64,000 nt of DNA from Pseudomonas putida W15Oct28 (lineage in GTDB: Bacteria > Pseudomonadota > Gammaproteobacteria > Pseudomonadales > Pseudomonadaceae): NCBI RefSeq assembly GCF_000708715.2, contig NZ_JENB01000006.1, positions 145,739 to 209,738 on the forward strand, read 5' to 3'. Both the position numbers and the translations under genes were made by a program. Positions 27,447 through 36,221 of the stretch are shown here, piece by piece. The first letter of the stretch is position 1. Every line of letters begins with the position of its first letter. Below the pieces are notes generated by a model. That model saw nothing but the letters and a program-made list of their open reading frames with translations, had not been told where the DNA came from and made no database searches.

Positions 27447-27517
27447 CCTGCCGGCCTGCATGAATTCCCACCACCTCAACCCGCCAAAACTCCCGTAAAT
27501 CAGGCCTTTCAGGGCTT

Positions 27518-27531
27518 GGCACAGGCTGTGC
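27518..27531 (+). promoter_or_regulatory. Sigma-54 promoter of cupin-SDR-ADH operon
   Basis: TTGGCAC-AGGCT-GTGCA has GG at 27518-27519 and GC at 27530-27531, exactly ten bases apart. The start codon of the first gene is 59 bases downstream. Confidence 0.82.
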
Positions 27532-27589
27532 AGAAAGCATCCTCGCGAGCCAACGCTCGACCATAAAAACAAAACAACGAGGCCTGTTC

Positions 27590-28111
27590 ATGAACTCCAC
27601 CCTGAAACCAAGCATTGTCCAACTGCCGCCTGAACCCCATGCCGCCATCGTCGACCGCTATGCCCTGCATGGCGGGCACATCGGCACCGGCGAAGATGAA
27701 TCGCCCTGGGTGCCGTTCGGCGATTGCGCCGCCATACGCCACCTCAGCTTCGATGTGCGAACCGGCAGCGTGTGCAACATCCTCTGGGTCAAGGGCGGCG
27801 GGCGCATCGGCACCCACCGGCACCGCGCAGCGGTATCGGCAGTGACGCTGGAGGGCAGCTGGGGGTATTACGAGTACGACTGGGTATCGCGGCCCGGCAG
27901 CTTTGTCTACGAAACCCCAGGCACCGCCCACACCCTGTATTCCGATGACCCGCAAGGCATGAAGGCACTGTTCTGGATTCACGGGCCCATCGAGTTTTTC
28001 GACGAGCACGGCCAGCACACCGAAACCACCGACGTGTTCTGGTTCATCAACCATTACGTGAGCCATTGCGAAAAACACGGGCTGCCGATCAACCAGGCGT
28101 TGTTCCTGTGA
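27590..28111 (+). CDS. Cupin dioxygenase-like protein (2,4'-dihydroxyacetophenone dioxygenase type)
   Basis: The 173-residue single-domain cupin has the metal-binding motif GTHRHRAAVSAVTLEG (HxH and a glutamate) and, in the second motif, PGSFVYETPGTAHTL with the third histidine. The size and the WxxxxDV/FWFINHY C-terminus resemble non-heme iron carbon-carbon-cleaving cupins annotated as 2,4'-dihydroxyacetophenone dioxygenases. That family splits a hydroxyketone side chain to two acids. It is the first gene of a sigma-54 operon controlled by an aromatic-sensing type regulator. The true substrate is unknown. Confidence 0.75.
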   Translation: MNSTLKPSIVQLPPEPHAAIVDRYALHGGHIGTGEDESPWVPFGDCAAIRHLSFDVRTGSVCNILWVKGGGRIGTHRHRAAVSAVTLEGSWGYYEYDWVSRPGSFVYETPGTAHTLYSDDPQGMKALFWIHGPIEFFDEHGQHTETTDVFWFINHYVSHCEKHGLPINQALFL

Positions 28112-28145
28112 GCGGGTGCAGCAGTCAACGGACAGGGAGGTGCGG

Positions 28146-28964
28146 ATGAAATACTGGGAACGTTTTGCCGTCGAAGGCTTGACCTGTGTGGTCACCGGCG
28201 CCGCCAGCGGCATTGGCCTGGCGTATGCCGAAGTGATGGCCGAAGCCGGGGCACAGGTCACCCTGCTGGACCTGGACGCCGAACGCCTGCAGGAGCAGGT
28301 AGCGCGCTTGACCGCGCTGGGTTTCGCTGTGCACGGCGAAGTGGTGGACGCCACCGATCGCCAGGCGATGTATGCCTGTTTCGAACGCATCGGCGAGCGC
28401 CATGGCCGGCTGGATGTGGTGTTCGCCAACGCCGGCATCGACGCCGGCCCCGGCTTTCTGGACAGCGAGGGCCAGCGCTGCGCTGAAGGCGCTCTGGAGA
28501 CGCTGGACGAAGCGCACTGGGACAAGGTGCTGGCAACCAACCTCACCTCGGTGTTCACCACCTTGCGCGCTGCGGTGCGCTTGATGAAACCGCGTGGCCA
28601 GGGCCGCATCATCGTCACCACCTCCAATGCCGCGATCATCAATGAAGCCATCGTCGGCACGCCCTACATGCCTGCCAAGGCTGGCGCTGCGTCACTGGTG
28701 CGGCAGGCCGCGATGGAGCTGGCCCGCTACGGCATCAACGTCAACGCAATCGCGCCTGGCCCGTTCGTGACCAACATCGCCGGGGGCCGCTTGCGCAACC
28801 CGGCCGACCGCGCGGCGTTCGCCCAACGGGTGCCGCAACACCGGATCGCCTCCACCGAAGAAATCAAGGGCCTGGCCTTGTTCCTGGCCTCTTCCGCCTC
28901 GGATTACGTCACGGGCGCGCAGATCGTCATCGACGGCGGGCAGATGCTCGGCCGGGTGGACTGA
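28146..28964 (+). CDS. Short-chain dehydrogenase/reductase
   Basis: The 272-residue NAD(P)-dependent classical SDR has the nucleotide motif TGAASGIG near residue 20 and aspartate LLDLDAE, which favours NAD. The NAG motif and the active-site Tyr/Lys in TPYMPAKAG are present. A GGGAGG ribosome site precedes the ATG at 28146; an earlier in-frame start overlaps nothing useful. It lies 34 bases after the cupin and 7 before the zinc alcohol dehydrogenase. It probably interconverts a hydroxy and keto intermediate of the same pathway. Confidence 0.88.
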   Translation: MKYWERFAVEGLTCVVTGAASGIGLAYAEVMAEAGAQVTLLDLDAERLQEQVARLTALGFAVHGEVVDATDRQAMYACFERIGERHGRLDVVFANAGIDAGPGFLDSEGQRCAEGALETLDEAHWDKVLATNLTSVFTTLRAAVRLMKPRGQGRIIVTTSNAAIINEAIVGTPYMPAKAGAASLVRQAAMELARYGINVNAIAPGPFVTNIAGGRLRNPADRAAFAQRVPQHRIASTEEIKGLALFLASSASDYVTGAQIVIDGGQMLGRVD

Positions 28965-28971
28965 GGAGGCG

Positions 28972-29985
28972 ATGATGCAAGCGATTCTGTTCAAGGGGCT
29001 GAACCAGCCCCTGCAATTGGGCACGGTTGCGATGCCGGTGCCCGCTGCCGACGAAGTGCTGATAGAGGTGTGCCGTTGCGGCATCTGCGGCAGTGACCTG
29101 CACATGACCCAGGACCCTGCTTTCGATATCGCCCCAGGCAGCGTGCTGGGCCATGAGTACAGCGGGCGTGTGGTTGAGTGTGGCAAGCAGGTCGACAACC
29201 TGAAAGTCGGTGATGCCGTGGCCGTGGCGCCATTGCGCGGTTGCGGGCAGTGCAGCAGTTGCCTGCGCGGTGAGCCCGCCTGGTGCGCGGCGTTCAGCTT
29301 GCAGGGGGGCGGTTTTGCACAGTGGGCAACTGCCAAGGGCCACCAGTGCCGGGTCATTCCCAGCAGTGTCGGTCTCAAGGACAGCGCCCTGGCCGAGCCC
29401 CTTGCCGTGGCCTTGCACGGGGTAATGCGCGCAGGGCTCAAGCCTGGCGCGAAGGTACTGGTTCTGGGCGCAGGGGCAATCGGCCTGGCGGTGGCCTACT
29501 GGGCCAGACGCCTGGGCGCAGCTGCGGTCGCCATCACCGACCTGGGTGACTGGCAGCGCGAGCGCGCCTTGCACCTTGGGGCGACGCACTTTCTGGTGGA
29601 CGACGGCGCACTGCCTGCGCGTGTGGCGCAAAGCCTGGGCGGCGCAGCCGATATCGTGTTCGAGTGCGTCGGGCGCCCAGGCCTGATTGCCCAGGCCATC
29701 GACCATGTGCGCCCACGGGGTACGGTGGTGGTGCTTGGGCTGTGCACGGTCGCGGACAGGTTCATGCCGTTCCATGCAGTGTCCAAGGAGGTGAACCTGA
29801 TCATGTCGGCGTTTTTCAACATGGACGAGTTCTGCGCCGCTGTAGATGTGCTGGCCGGCCCGGATGCCGCCCCGCTGACGATGGTCAGCGAAACCGTGTC
29901 GCTGGCCGAGATGCCCCAGGCATTCGAAGCCCTGCGCCAACGCCAGCATCAATGCAAGGTCATGGTAGCGCCCCAGCAGGCCTGA
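28972..29985 (+). CDS. Zinc-dependent alcohol dehydrogenase (MDR family)
   Basis: The 337-residue medium-chain dehydrogenase has the catalytic zinc cysteine in CGICGSDLH and the GHEYSG histidine-glutamate pair. The four-cysteine structural zinc lobe CGQCSSCLRGEPAWC and the NAD-binding VLGAGAIGLAVA are also present. GAGGAGG lies immediately upstream, and either of two adjacent ATGs (28972, 28975) could start. As the third gene of the cupin operon it probably oxidizes an alcohol or diol intermediate. Sorbitol/threonine-dehydrogenase-like overall; the substrate is not predictable. Confidence 0.9.
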   Translation: MMQAILFKGLNQPLQLGTVAMPVPAADEVLIEVCRCGICGSDLHMTQDPAFDIAPGSVLGHEYSGRVVECGKQVDNLKVGDAVAVAPLRGCGQCSSCLRGEPAWCAAFSLQGGGFAQWATAKGHQCRVIPSSVGLKDSALAEPLAVALHGVMRAGLKPGAKVLVLGAGAIGLAVAYWARRLGAAAVAITDLGDWQRERALHLGATHFLVDDGALPARVAQSLGGAADIVFECVGRPGLIAQAIDHVRPRGTVVVLGLCTVADRFMPFHAVSKEVNLIMSAFFNMDEFCAAVDVLAGPDAAPLTMVSETVSLAEMPQAFEALRQRQHQCKVMVAPQQA

Positions 29986-30008
29986 TCACTTCAATTGCCA
30001 CCGGTAAA

Positions 30009-30032
30009 AACCTCCCGCTTCGGCGGGAGGTT
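30009..30032. terminator. Bidirectional terminator
   Basis: AACCTCCCGC, TTCG, GCGGGAGGTT has T runs on both strands and serves the convergent alcohol dehydrogenase and porin genes. Confidence 0.9.
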
Positions 30033-30044
30033 TGCGTTCAGGGC

Positions 30045-31319
30045 CTACAAACCGAGCGCGGAACCGAGGTTGTACATGACCTCCAGGGCTATCACCGCAC
30101 CGTCGCCACTCACTGGCGCGCTGGGGTTGTAGAAGTTGTCCGGGTTGAAGATGTACTGCACGCTGGGCTCCAGTGCGAGGTTGCGGGTGACTTGCCAGTG
30201 CGTGTTGAGCTCGATGCGCGATACACCGCGGCGCGTACGCTCATCGTTACCGGTAGCCAGCAGGCGTGCATGCTCTTGCCAGGCTGCCTGGCGCGCCCCC
30301 AGGCGCAGGTAGCTGGCCTTGAGGTTCAGCGTGTCCTGCGGCCGACCGAACGGGCCAAGGCGGGTCACGCCGACTTCGGCGAAATGCGAAAACGGCTGCA
30401 TGTCATCGGCGCTCCAGGACCAGGCGCCAAACACCTGCCAACCCCGCTCGGGTATGGCGGCCTCGCCTTCCCTGGCCAACGTCTGGCGGAACTTGAACAG
30501 CAGCCCATCGCTTCCCCTGCGCAAGCGGCCGTCCATGGGGTCGATCTGTTCGCCGGTGTTGTGAAAACCGTTCAGTTCGTAATGGTACGCATACGGGGCC
30601 TGGGTGAAATCCGCTTTCGCCCCTACCCCGGCCAGCCAGGTGACACCGCTGGCGTCACCCGGGTCCCAGTCAAACCCCTTGGTACGTTTGAAGTAGTGCT
30701 GGGGGTTGGACTCGAACACCCCGCTGTGCAGGTAGTAACCTGAATCGAAACGGTATCGGGCGTAGCCACCCCAACTGCCATAGGGGTACGGCAGGATACC
30801 GGTGGAGTTATCGATGACCGGGTCGTTGCAGGTGATCACGTTTTCACAGTTGGACATGTAGAAGTGCTGACGGGCATTGCTGCGGCCCACTGCCAGTTCC
30901 AGGCGGTCCTGCAACAGGCGCTGGTTCCAGGTGAAGCGGGCCAGGTAACCGGTATCGATGTCGTTGTGCATCGGTGCCCCGGCAAAGAAACCCCCGGCCT
31001 TGCCCTGCCAACTGCCCTGGGCGGGCTGCCCTTCACCCCGCATGAACGGGAAGAACACGTACTGCAAACTGAACGATGCCCCGGCGATGTTGGCCAGTGC
31101 GTCAAGGTCGCCCTCGACACCGGCAAACACGTTGCCGCTGTTGGCATAGTGGTAGGGGTCGGGGCCGGTATCCAGGTTTTTCACCGACAGGTTCCACACT
31201 TGCAGGTCAAGCTTGACCGCCTCCTGTGCGTCGGCAGCACACGCGAAGGCGGTCAATGCAATGGACAAGGCGGTAACGCGAACGCCAGGCACCCAGGTGC
31301 CGCTCGGTTGAGCATTCAT
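30045..31319 (-). CDS. OprB-like carbohydrate-type porin
   Basis: The 424-residue outer-membrane porin has a signal peptide ending near ADA (about residue 31). The mature part begins with a strand-rich VKLDLQVWNLSVKN and ends in a short strand with terminal leucine. Internal segments such as PYGSWGGYARYRF and GVFESNP are typical of OprB-family barrels. It has its own sigma-54 promoter (31394-31407) and TTGATCA site, so it belongs to the XylR-like regulon and likely admits the pathway's substrate. Confidence 0.83.
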   Translation of the reverse strand: MNAQPSGTWVPGVRVTALSIALTAFACAADAQEAVKLDLQVWNLSVKNLDTGPDPYHYANSGNVFAGVEGDLDALANIAGASFSLQYVFFPFMRGEGQPAQGSWQGKAGGFFAGAPMHNDIDTGYLARFTWNQRLLQDRLELAVGRSNARQHFYMSNCENVITCNDPVIDNSTGILPYPYGSWGGYARYRFDSGYYLHSGVFESNPQHYFKRTKGFDWDPGDASGVTWLAGVGAKADFTQAPYAYHYELNGFHNTGEQIDPMDGRLRRGSDGLLFKFRQTLAREGEAAIPERGWQVFGAWSWSADDMQPFSHFAEVGVTRLGPFGRPQDTLNLKASYLRLGARQAAWQEHARLLATGNDERTRRGVSRIELNTHWQVTRNLALEPSVQYIFNPDNFYNPSAPVSGDGAVIALEVMYNLGSALGL

Positions 31320-31393
31320 GATGCACTCTCTGTTTTTGTTGTTATGAAGTGCGACCTGAAACTACCGCTTCAGGAAGTCGCGCCAGGTGCATC

Positions 31394-31407
31394 GCAAGGG
31401 CTGTGCC
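31394..31407 (-). promoter_or_regulatory. Sigma-54 promoter of porin gene
   Basis: On the minus strand CTGGCAC-AGCCC-TTGC matches the consensus, with GG at 31407-31406 and GC at 31395-31394. It lies about 75 bases before the porin start. Confidence 0.87.
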
Positions 31408-31471
31408 AGCCCCCTGGACGCGGCCAAACGCACTGTGCCATGGGGTTTTCTCAACGGAACACGTGACCGGG

Positions 31472-31512
31472 CTTGATCAAATTGATCCGCTTTGATCAAG
31501 CTCGATGATCAA
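31472..31512 (-). promoter_or_regulatory. TTGATCA-type upstream activator site B
   Basis: CTTGATCAAATTGATC, then TTTGATCAAG and GATGATCAAC, form a cluster of palindromic half-sites 65-105 bases upstream of the porin -24 element, just after the regulator stop codon. Confidence 0.78.
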
Positions 31513-31513
31513 C

Positions 31514-33253
31514 TCACCCCTGCCCGTGTGCCTTCAGGCGGTAGGCCAGTTGCGGGCGGCTGATGCCCAGTTGCCGTGCGGCGGCGGACAAGTTGCCATT
31601 ACAGGCCTGCAACACCAGCCGGTATTCTTCCAGCTGCTGGTTGTGGATAGCGTGCTTGAGCTCGGCCATGGGTGAGCCCTGCGGGTCAGGCTCGCTGGCC
31701 GCTTTGCACAGGCTGCCGTCACCGCCCACACCCAGCCCGGTGCGGGGCGCCTGCTCACCAGAGGGGAACAGGTGCTGGGTGCGGATGGCCGCTTGCCCGG
31801 GCGCCGCGATCACCCCGCGCTCCACCAGGTTTTGCAGCTCTCGCACGTTGCCGGGGTAGCTGTAGTTGAGCAGCGCTTCCACGGCCCGGGCACTGAACCC
31901 GGTAACCTGCTTGCCGTGCAGTTGGGTGAAGTGTTTGAAAAAGTGCTCCATCAGCAGCGGGATGTCATCCCGGCGCTCGCGCAGCGGTGGCAGGTGAATG
32001 GGAAACACGTTCAGCCTGAAGAACAGGTCTTCGCGGAAGGTGCCACGGGCAATTGCCTCGCGCAGGTTGGCGTTGGTTGCAGCAATCACCCGCAGGTCGA
32101 CCTTGATCGGCCTGTTGCCCCCCACCCGCTCGATTTCCCCCTCTTGCAAGGCGCGCAGCAGCTTGGTTTGGGCGCTCATGCTCAACGCCTGGATTTCATC
32201 CAGGAACAGCGTGCCGCCAGAGGCCCGTTCGAAGCGACCGGCACGCGCCTGCGTTGCGCCGGTGTAGGCGCCTTTTTCGGCACCAAACAGCTCGGCCTCC
32301 AGCAGGCTTTCCGGCAAAGCTGCACAGTTGACGGCCACCAACGGCTGTTGCGCGCGCGGGCTGAGCCGGTGCAGCGCCTTGGCGAACACCTCCTTGCCCA
32401 CCCCCGATTCACCGCTGAACAGCACCGTGGCACGGGTGGGTGCCACTTGCGCAATTTGATGACGGGCAACGCTGAACGCAGCAGAAATACCGACCATGTC
32501 GTCCTGCAGCGGCAAGCTGCTGGCCGTGCAGGCAGGCTGTACCGCCTCGCCCTCGGATGGCGACCAGATCGAGTTCATCTGAATGAAGTGCGATGGGTCC
32601 CAGTAGCGCTGCTCGGCGCCGTGCTCATGGTCTGGCAAACGATCTGCCGTGTCACCGACAATCCGGCAGCAGCGGCCGCCTGCGGCCACGCATTCGACCT
32701 CGCGGTACACCACCAGCTTGCCGATAAAGGCGCTGGCATAACCCGCCGCATAGCCCAGGGTCATCCAGCACGCAGCCTCGTCGCCAACCCCGTAGTGGGC
32801 GATGTGCTCATGGGCTTCACGCGAATCGTGCCACAGGTATTCGCCGTGGAAGTGGCCGCGTTCGATGTCCAGGTCAAGGTCGACCGTTTCCACCCGCACC
32901 ACACCCTGCAACGCATGCAGCCGGCCGCCGGCGATGAACGAGCTGCGCTCGTCCGAGGCCGGCCAGCGCTTGCGTACCAGCGCGGCATCCTGGCTGCCCG
33001 CAGAATAGCCGATGCGCATCAGGATACGCCGCGCGCCTTCGCGCCCCACGCTTTCGATCAACTCGCGGCGCAAGGCACCCAGCGCGCTGGCGTGCAGCAT
33101 GACCATGCTCTGGTCATCCAGCCAGATACGCGCATCTTCATCCGAAAACCGCAGGTAGCGACGCAGGTCGGCCGGGGTCGGGCTGCTGGTTTCATAGGCC
33201 TGGGGGGCCCGAGACACGGTTTCGCGGGGTGCCACGGTGGATGAACGACTCAT
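31514..33253 (-). CDS. XylR/DmpR-family sigma-54-dependent activator
   Basis: The 579-residue regulator has an XylR-type N-terminal effector domain (about 30-130) and a V4R small-molecule domain (about 140-215) with its cysteine-bearing [15 protein letters not shown]. The AAA+ domain (about 255-490) has Walker A GESGVGKE, the sigma-54 contact loop as GAYTGA, and Walker [11 protein letters not shown] Fis-type helix-turn-helix ends the protein ([20 protein letters not shown]). CAGGAGAAGG precedes the ATG. Family members sense phenols or alkylbenzenes. Its targets are probably the three neighbouring sigma-54 promoters with TTGATCA sites. Confidence 0.93.
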   Translation of the reverse strand: MSRSSTVAPRETVSRAPQAYETSSPTPADLRRYLRFSDEDARIWLDDQSMVMLHASALGALRRELIESVGREGARRILMRIGYSAGSQDAALVRKRWPASDERSSFIAGGRLHALQGVVRVETVDLDLDIERGHFHGEYLWHDSREAHEHIAHYGVGDEAACWMTLGYAAGYASAFIGKLVVYREVECVAAGGRCCRIVGDTADRLPDHEHGAEQRYWDPSHFIQMNSIWSPSEGEAVQPACTASSLPLQDDMVGISAAFSVARHQIAQVAPTRATVLFSGESGVGKEVFAKALHRLSPRAQQPLVAVNCAALPESLLEAELFGAEKGAYTGATQARAGRFERASGGTLFLDEIQALSMSAQTKLLRALQEGEIERVGGNRPIKVDLRVIAATNANLREAIARGTFREDLFFRLNVFPIHLPPLRERRDDIPLLMEHFFKHFTQLHGKQVTGFSARAVEALLNYSYPGNVRELQNLVERGVIAAPGQAAIRTQHLFPSGEQAPRTGLGVGGDGSLCKAASEPDPQGSPMAELKHAIHNQQLEEYRLVLQACNGNLSAAARQLGISRPQLAYRLKAHGQG

Positions 33254-33313
33254 ACCTTCTCCTGTTGTTCTTGTTCTGCGCAGGCGCGGTGCTACGCGAT
33301 GGCGAGGCCGTCA

Positions 33314-33355
33314 TTTGATCATCAACTTTTGCCAGCTTGATCAACAAAGATCAAG
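33314..33355 (+). promoter_or_regulatory. TTGATCA-type upstream activator site C
   Basis: TTTGATCATCAAC and GCTTGATCAACAAAGATCAAG lie 67-108 bases upstream of the MFS -24 element and also within 110 bases of the divergent regulator gene, so autoregulation is possible. Confidence 0.77.
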
Positions 33356-33421
33356 GCTTGCGCCGCTGCAGCCCCCGCTCACAGCCCTGCATTAAAGGGC
33401 TTGGTGCCGCCCTGCGTGATT

Positions 33422-33435
33422 GGCCTGGCGTTTGC
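33422..33435 (+). promoter_or_regulatory. Sigma-54 promoter of MFS transporter gene
   Basis: TTGGCCT-GGCG-TTTGCT has GG at 33422-33423 and GC at 33434-33435, ten bases apart. It is about 70 bases before the MFS start. Confidence 0.8.
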
Positions 33436-33504
33436 TATCACCTGCTGGCGGACGCCTTTGAACGTCGCGTAATCCAATAACAATAATCATGCAGGAGATA
33501 CACC

Positions 33505-34746
33505 ATGCGCCGCTGGTTCTCTTCCTACGAAAACCGCTTGCTGTTCGTGCTCAGCCTCAGTTTCGGTTTTGTTTTCTTCGACCGTAATGCCATGAGTTTC
33601 CTGGCCCCCTTCGTGGCCGCCGACCTGTCCTTGAGCAACACCCAGATCGGCTTGCTGGTATCTGCCTTGTCATTGACCTGGGCACTGTCCGGCTACCTGC
33701 TGGGCGCACGTTCCGACCGCAGCGGGCGCCGCAAGCCTTACCTGTTGGTGGCCGTGATCGTGTTCTCTGTGTGCTCGTTCTTCTCCGGGCTGGCCAGCAC
33801 CTTCTTCATGCTGCTGGCTGCCCGCCTGCTGATGGGGGTGGCCGAAGGCCCGATACTGCCCATCTCGCAAACCCTGATGGCGATGAACTCCACGGCAAGC
33901 CGCCGCGGCCACAACATGGGCATCATGCAGAACTTTGGCAGCAACCTGCTGGGCTCTTGTATCGCCCCCCTGCTGCTGGTGGCGATTGCCAGCCACTACC
34001 ACTGGCGCCTTGCGTTCATCGTTGCGGGCATCCCCGGCTTGATCGCCGCGTGCATGATCTGGAAGTACGTGCGCGAGCCCAAGGAGGCAGTCGTTGTACA
34101 GCCCGCTTCGCAGCCCGCAGAAGCGGGCTCGCTGGTAGAACTGCTGCGTTATCGCAACGTCTGGTTGAGCATGCTCATCGCGTGCTTCTACGTGGCCTGG
34201 ATGGTGCTGGGCTGGGCGTTCATGCCGGTGTACTACATGAACGAGCGGCAGTTCAGCTCTACCGACATGGGCATCCTGATGAGCGTGCTGGGGGCCAGCG
34301 CCACCCTTTGCAGTTTCATCGTACCTGCGCTTTCAGACCGCCTGGGCCGGCGCACTGTGGTGGTGGTGTTCTCCCTGATCGGGGCGCTCACCCCGCTGGC
34401 TGCGCTGTACTTTCAAGGGCCGTTCTGGATGCTTTGCGCGGTGTTGTTCATCACCTGGTCGGCCAGTGGTGTGGCGCCGATCTTCATGGCTACCATTCCA
34501 TCAGAAACCGTACCTGTTCATCGCATTGCTGCCTGCGTCGGGCTGGTGATGGGCATGGGTGAAGTGGTCGGCGGCGTGTTAAGCCCCGTGCTGGGTGGCT
34601 GGCTGGCGGACCTTCATGGCCTCGGCGCCCCGTTGTTGCTACAGGCAGGGTGCGCAATCGTGGTTGGGGTGTTGGGGTTGGGCCTGATAGAAACCGCCCC
34701 GCTGCGCACGGTTGGGCGCAGTAACCTGACGGCGGTGAGCGAATAG
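33505..34746 (+). CDS. MFS transporter (anion:cation symporter-like)
   Basis: The 413-residue inner-membrane transporter has twelve hydrophobic helices, the loop 2-3 signature GARSDRSGRRKP and its repeat in the second half (SDRLGRRTVV). AGGAG precedes the ATG at 33505. It resembles sugar-acid/aromatic-acid importers of the anion:cation symporter group. With its own sigma-54 promoter and UAS it is the uptake arm of the XylR-like regulon. Confidence 0.88.
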   Translation: MRRWFSSYENRLLFVLSLSFGFVFFDRNAMSFLAPFVAADLSLSNTQIGLLVSALSLTWALSGYLLGARSDRSGRRKPYLLVAVIVFSVCSFFSGLASTFFMLLAARLLMGVAEGPILPISQTLMAMNSTASRRGHNMGIMQNFGSNLLGSCIAPLLLVAIASHYHWRLAFIVAGIPGLIAACMIWKYVREPKEAVVVQPASQPAEAGSLVELLRYRNVWLSMLIACFYVAWMVLGWAFMPVYYMNERQFSSTDMGILMSVLGASATLCSFIVPALSDRLGRRTVVVVFSLIGALTPLAALYFQGPFWMLCAVLFITWSASGVAPIFMATIPSETVPVHRIAACVGLVMGMGEVVGGVLSPVLGGWLADLHGLGAPLLLQAGCAIVVGVLGLGLIETAPLRTVGRSNLTAVSE

Positions 34747-34788
34747 CGGTTCAGCGGCTCCGATCCGCGACCTTGGGGCTGCCTTGCA

Positions 34789-34894
34789 GCCCTTCGCGGC
34801 GGTTCGGCGCCCCGACTCGCCCGCTCCCACAGATTACGCGCTCGGTGCAGAAGTGCGCTATCCCTGTGGGAGCGGGCAAGCCCGCGAAGGGCCG
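34789..34894. repeat. REP inverted pair (one copy degenerate)
   Basis: Two inverted REP copies lie between the convergent MFS and qhpG genes; the left copy has a diverged middle. It marks the right end of the catabolic block inserted in the amine dehydrogenase locus. Confidence 0.8.
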
Positions 34895-34913
34895 CAACGC
34901 GGCCCCGAACAGC

Positions 34914-36221
34914 TCAACTGACTGGGCTTAAGGTAAAGCCCTGCTGAGTGAGCCAACGTCGCAGCATTTTCTGATGTTCGACCTGGTGCCCTTCAAGCAC
35001 AGCACTGAGCGCCTGGCCAGCGTGTAGCCCGCGAACTATCGACGCCAGCTCCACACCTTGCAAATGCCAAACCCCCAGCGGCTGGTCCGCCGTCACCACA
35101 ACCTCGGCTTCATCCACCAGCCCGTCACGCAGCACCGGCTGCCGCGCCACTCGCACCGCCCGCCAGTCCGCGCCCAGGTGCAGCGGCTGGGCATCCGGCC
35201 AACCGTGGCGCCGGGCCCAGAACGGTTGCCCCGCCCGGCGTTGCTCCTGGGCATAGAAGTCCCGGCCAATGCGGGCAAAGCGCAGGAACAACTGCTCGAT
35301 CCGCTGCTGATGAAACTGGCGCGCCAACCCTGCGCGTTCGGGTTTACGCAGCAAGGTGTTGATCACCACAGGCGCCTGCAGTGCCGACGACAGCGACTGG
35401 AAAATACCGTTCCCCGAAAGGGGGTCAACCGCCATGGCCGCATCACCTACCCGCAGCCAGTCTTCCCCGACGCAATCGCCCGCCAAAATTGCCGTGCTGC
35501 TGCGTGCATGCACCTGCGCCGGCTCCAGCGCTCGCGTACCGAACAGTTCAGCTACAAGAGAACTCTGACCTCGGCGCTCAGCGCAGTAGGCGGCCAGCTC
35601 GGACTTGCCCGGCAACCCGGCGGCGTCCAGCGTGACTTGCCAGTAACAGCGGCCATCCTCCAGCCGCGCCATCCACGCCCAGCCATCCTCCAGGCTCTCC
35701 ACTGCCGAGGCAGGCGCCGCGGGGCTACCCTGCCAGGCATTGAGCAGGCTGACGGTTTCCGGCCCGCGCAGGCGGTCCGCAGCCAGCGGTGCCTGACGGC
35801 CTCGGGCCTCGACTAGGAAATCAGCGATCAGTACCTGCCCATCGTCCAGACGAACACGATGGCCGCCCTCGTGCACGACCTCACGCACACGCCCCTCGAG
35901 CACACTCACGCCTGCACGCTGAAGGTCGTCGCGCAGCGCCCGGTCAAACCGCTGTCGATCCAGCAGAAATTCCTGGTTCATGTGCAGGTGCTGGCCATTC
36001 CAGTGCACCTGCCGGGTGGCCGGCATGGCCGCCTGGCTCAAGGCCCCGCCAAGGCCCGCATGACGCAAGCCCTCGAGCACCCGCTGCGACACCCCTTCCA
36101 CTGCCGCAAAACGGCGCCACTGCGACACCACCGTCACGGTGTAGCCCAGCCGCCGCAGGCCGATGGCCGTGGCAGCACCTGCAGGGCCGGCGCCCAGCAC
36201 CACAATGCGCGGTTCAGCCAT
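34914..36221 (-). CDS. qhpG: Flavin-dependent monooxygenase QhpG
   Basis: The 435-residue FAD protein has the N-terminal dinucleotide fold VVLGAGPAGAATAIGL and the second FAD motif GDAAMAVDPLSGNGIF (about residues 255-270). QhpG hydroxylates the gamma-subunit tryptophan in the first step of tryptophylquinone formation. The ATG at 36221 overlaps the qhpE stop by eight bases and gives the proper fold start; a longer frame upstream lies inside qhpE. It is the last gene of the R-F-E-G operon. The tryptophan-halogenase-like family is otherwise similar, but the context decides. Confidence 0.9.
   Translation of the reverse strand: MAEPRIVVLGAGPAGAATAIGLRRLGYTVTVVSQWRRFAAVEGVSQRVLEGLRHAGLGGALSQAAMPATRQVHWNGQHLHMNQEFLLDRQRFDRALRDDLQRAGVSVLEGRVREVVHEGGHRVRLDDGQVLIADFLVEARGRQAPLAADRLRGPETVSLLNAWQGSPAAPASAVESLEDGWAWMARLEDGRCYWQVTLDAAGLPGKSELAAYCAERRGQSSLVAELFGTRALEPAQVHARSSTAILAGDCVGEDWLRVGDAAMAVDPLSGNGIFQSLSSALQAPVVINTLLRKPERAGLARQFHQQRIEQLFLRFARIGRDFYAQEQRRAGQPFWARRHGWPDAQPLHLGADWRAVRVARQPVLRDGLVDEAEVVVTADQPLGVWHLQGVELASIVRGLHAGQALSAVLEGHQVEHQKMLRRWLTQQGFTLSPVS

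Noticed and set aside
33404..33420. TTGGTGCCGCCCTGCG as a second sigma-54 promoter of the MFS gene
   Set aside because: GG and GC are nine rather than ten bases apart, and a better element lies just downstream.
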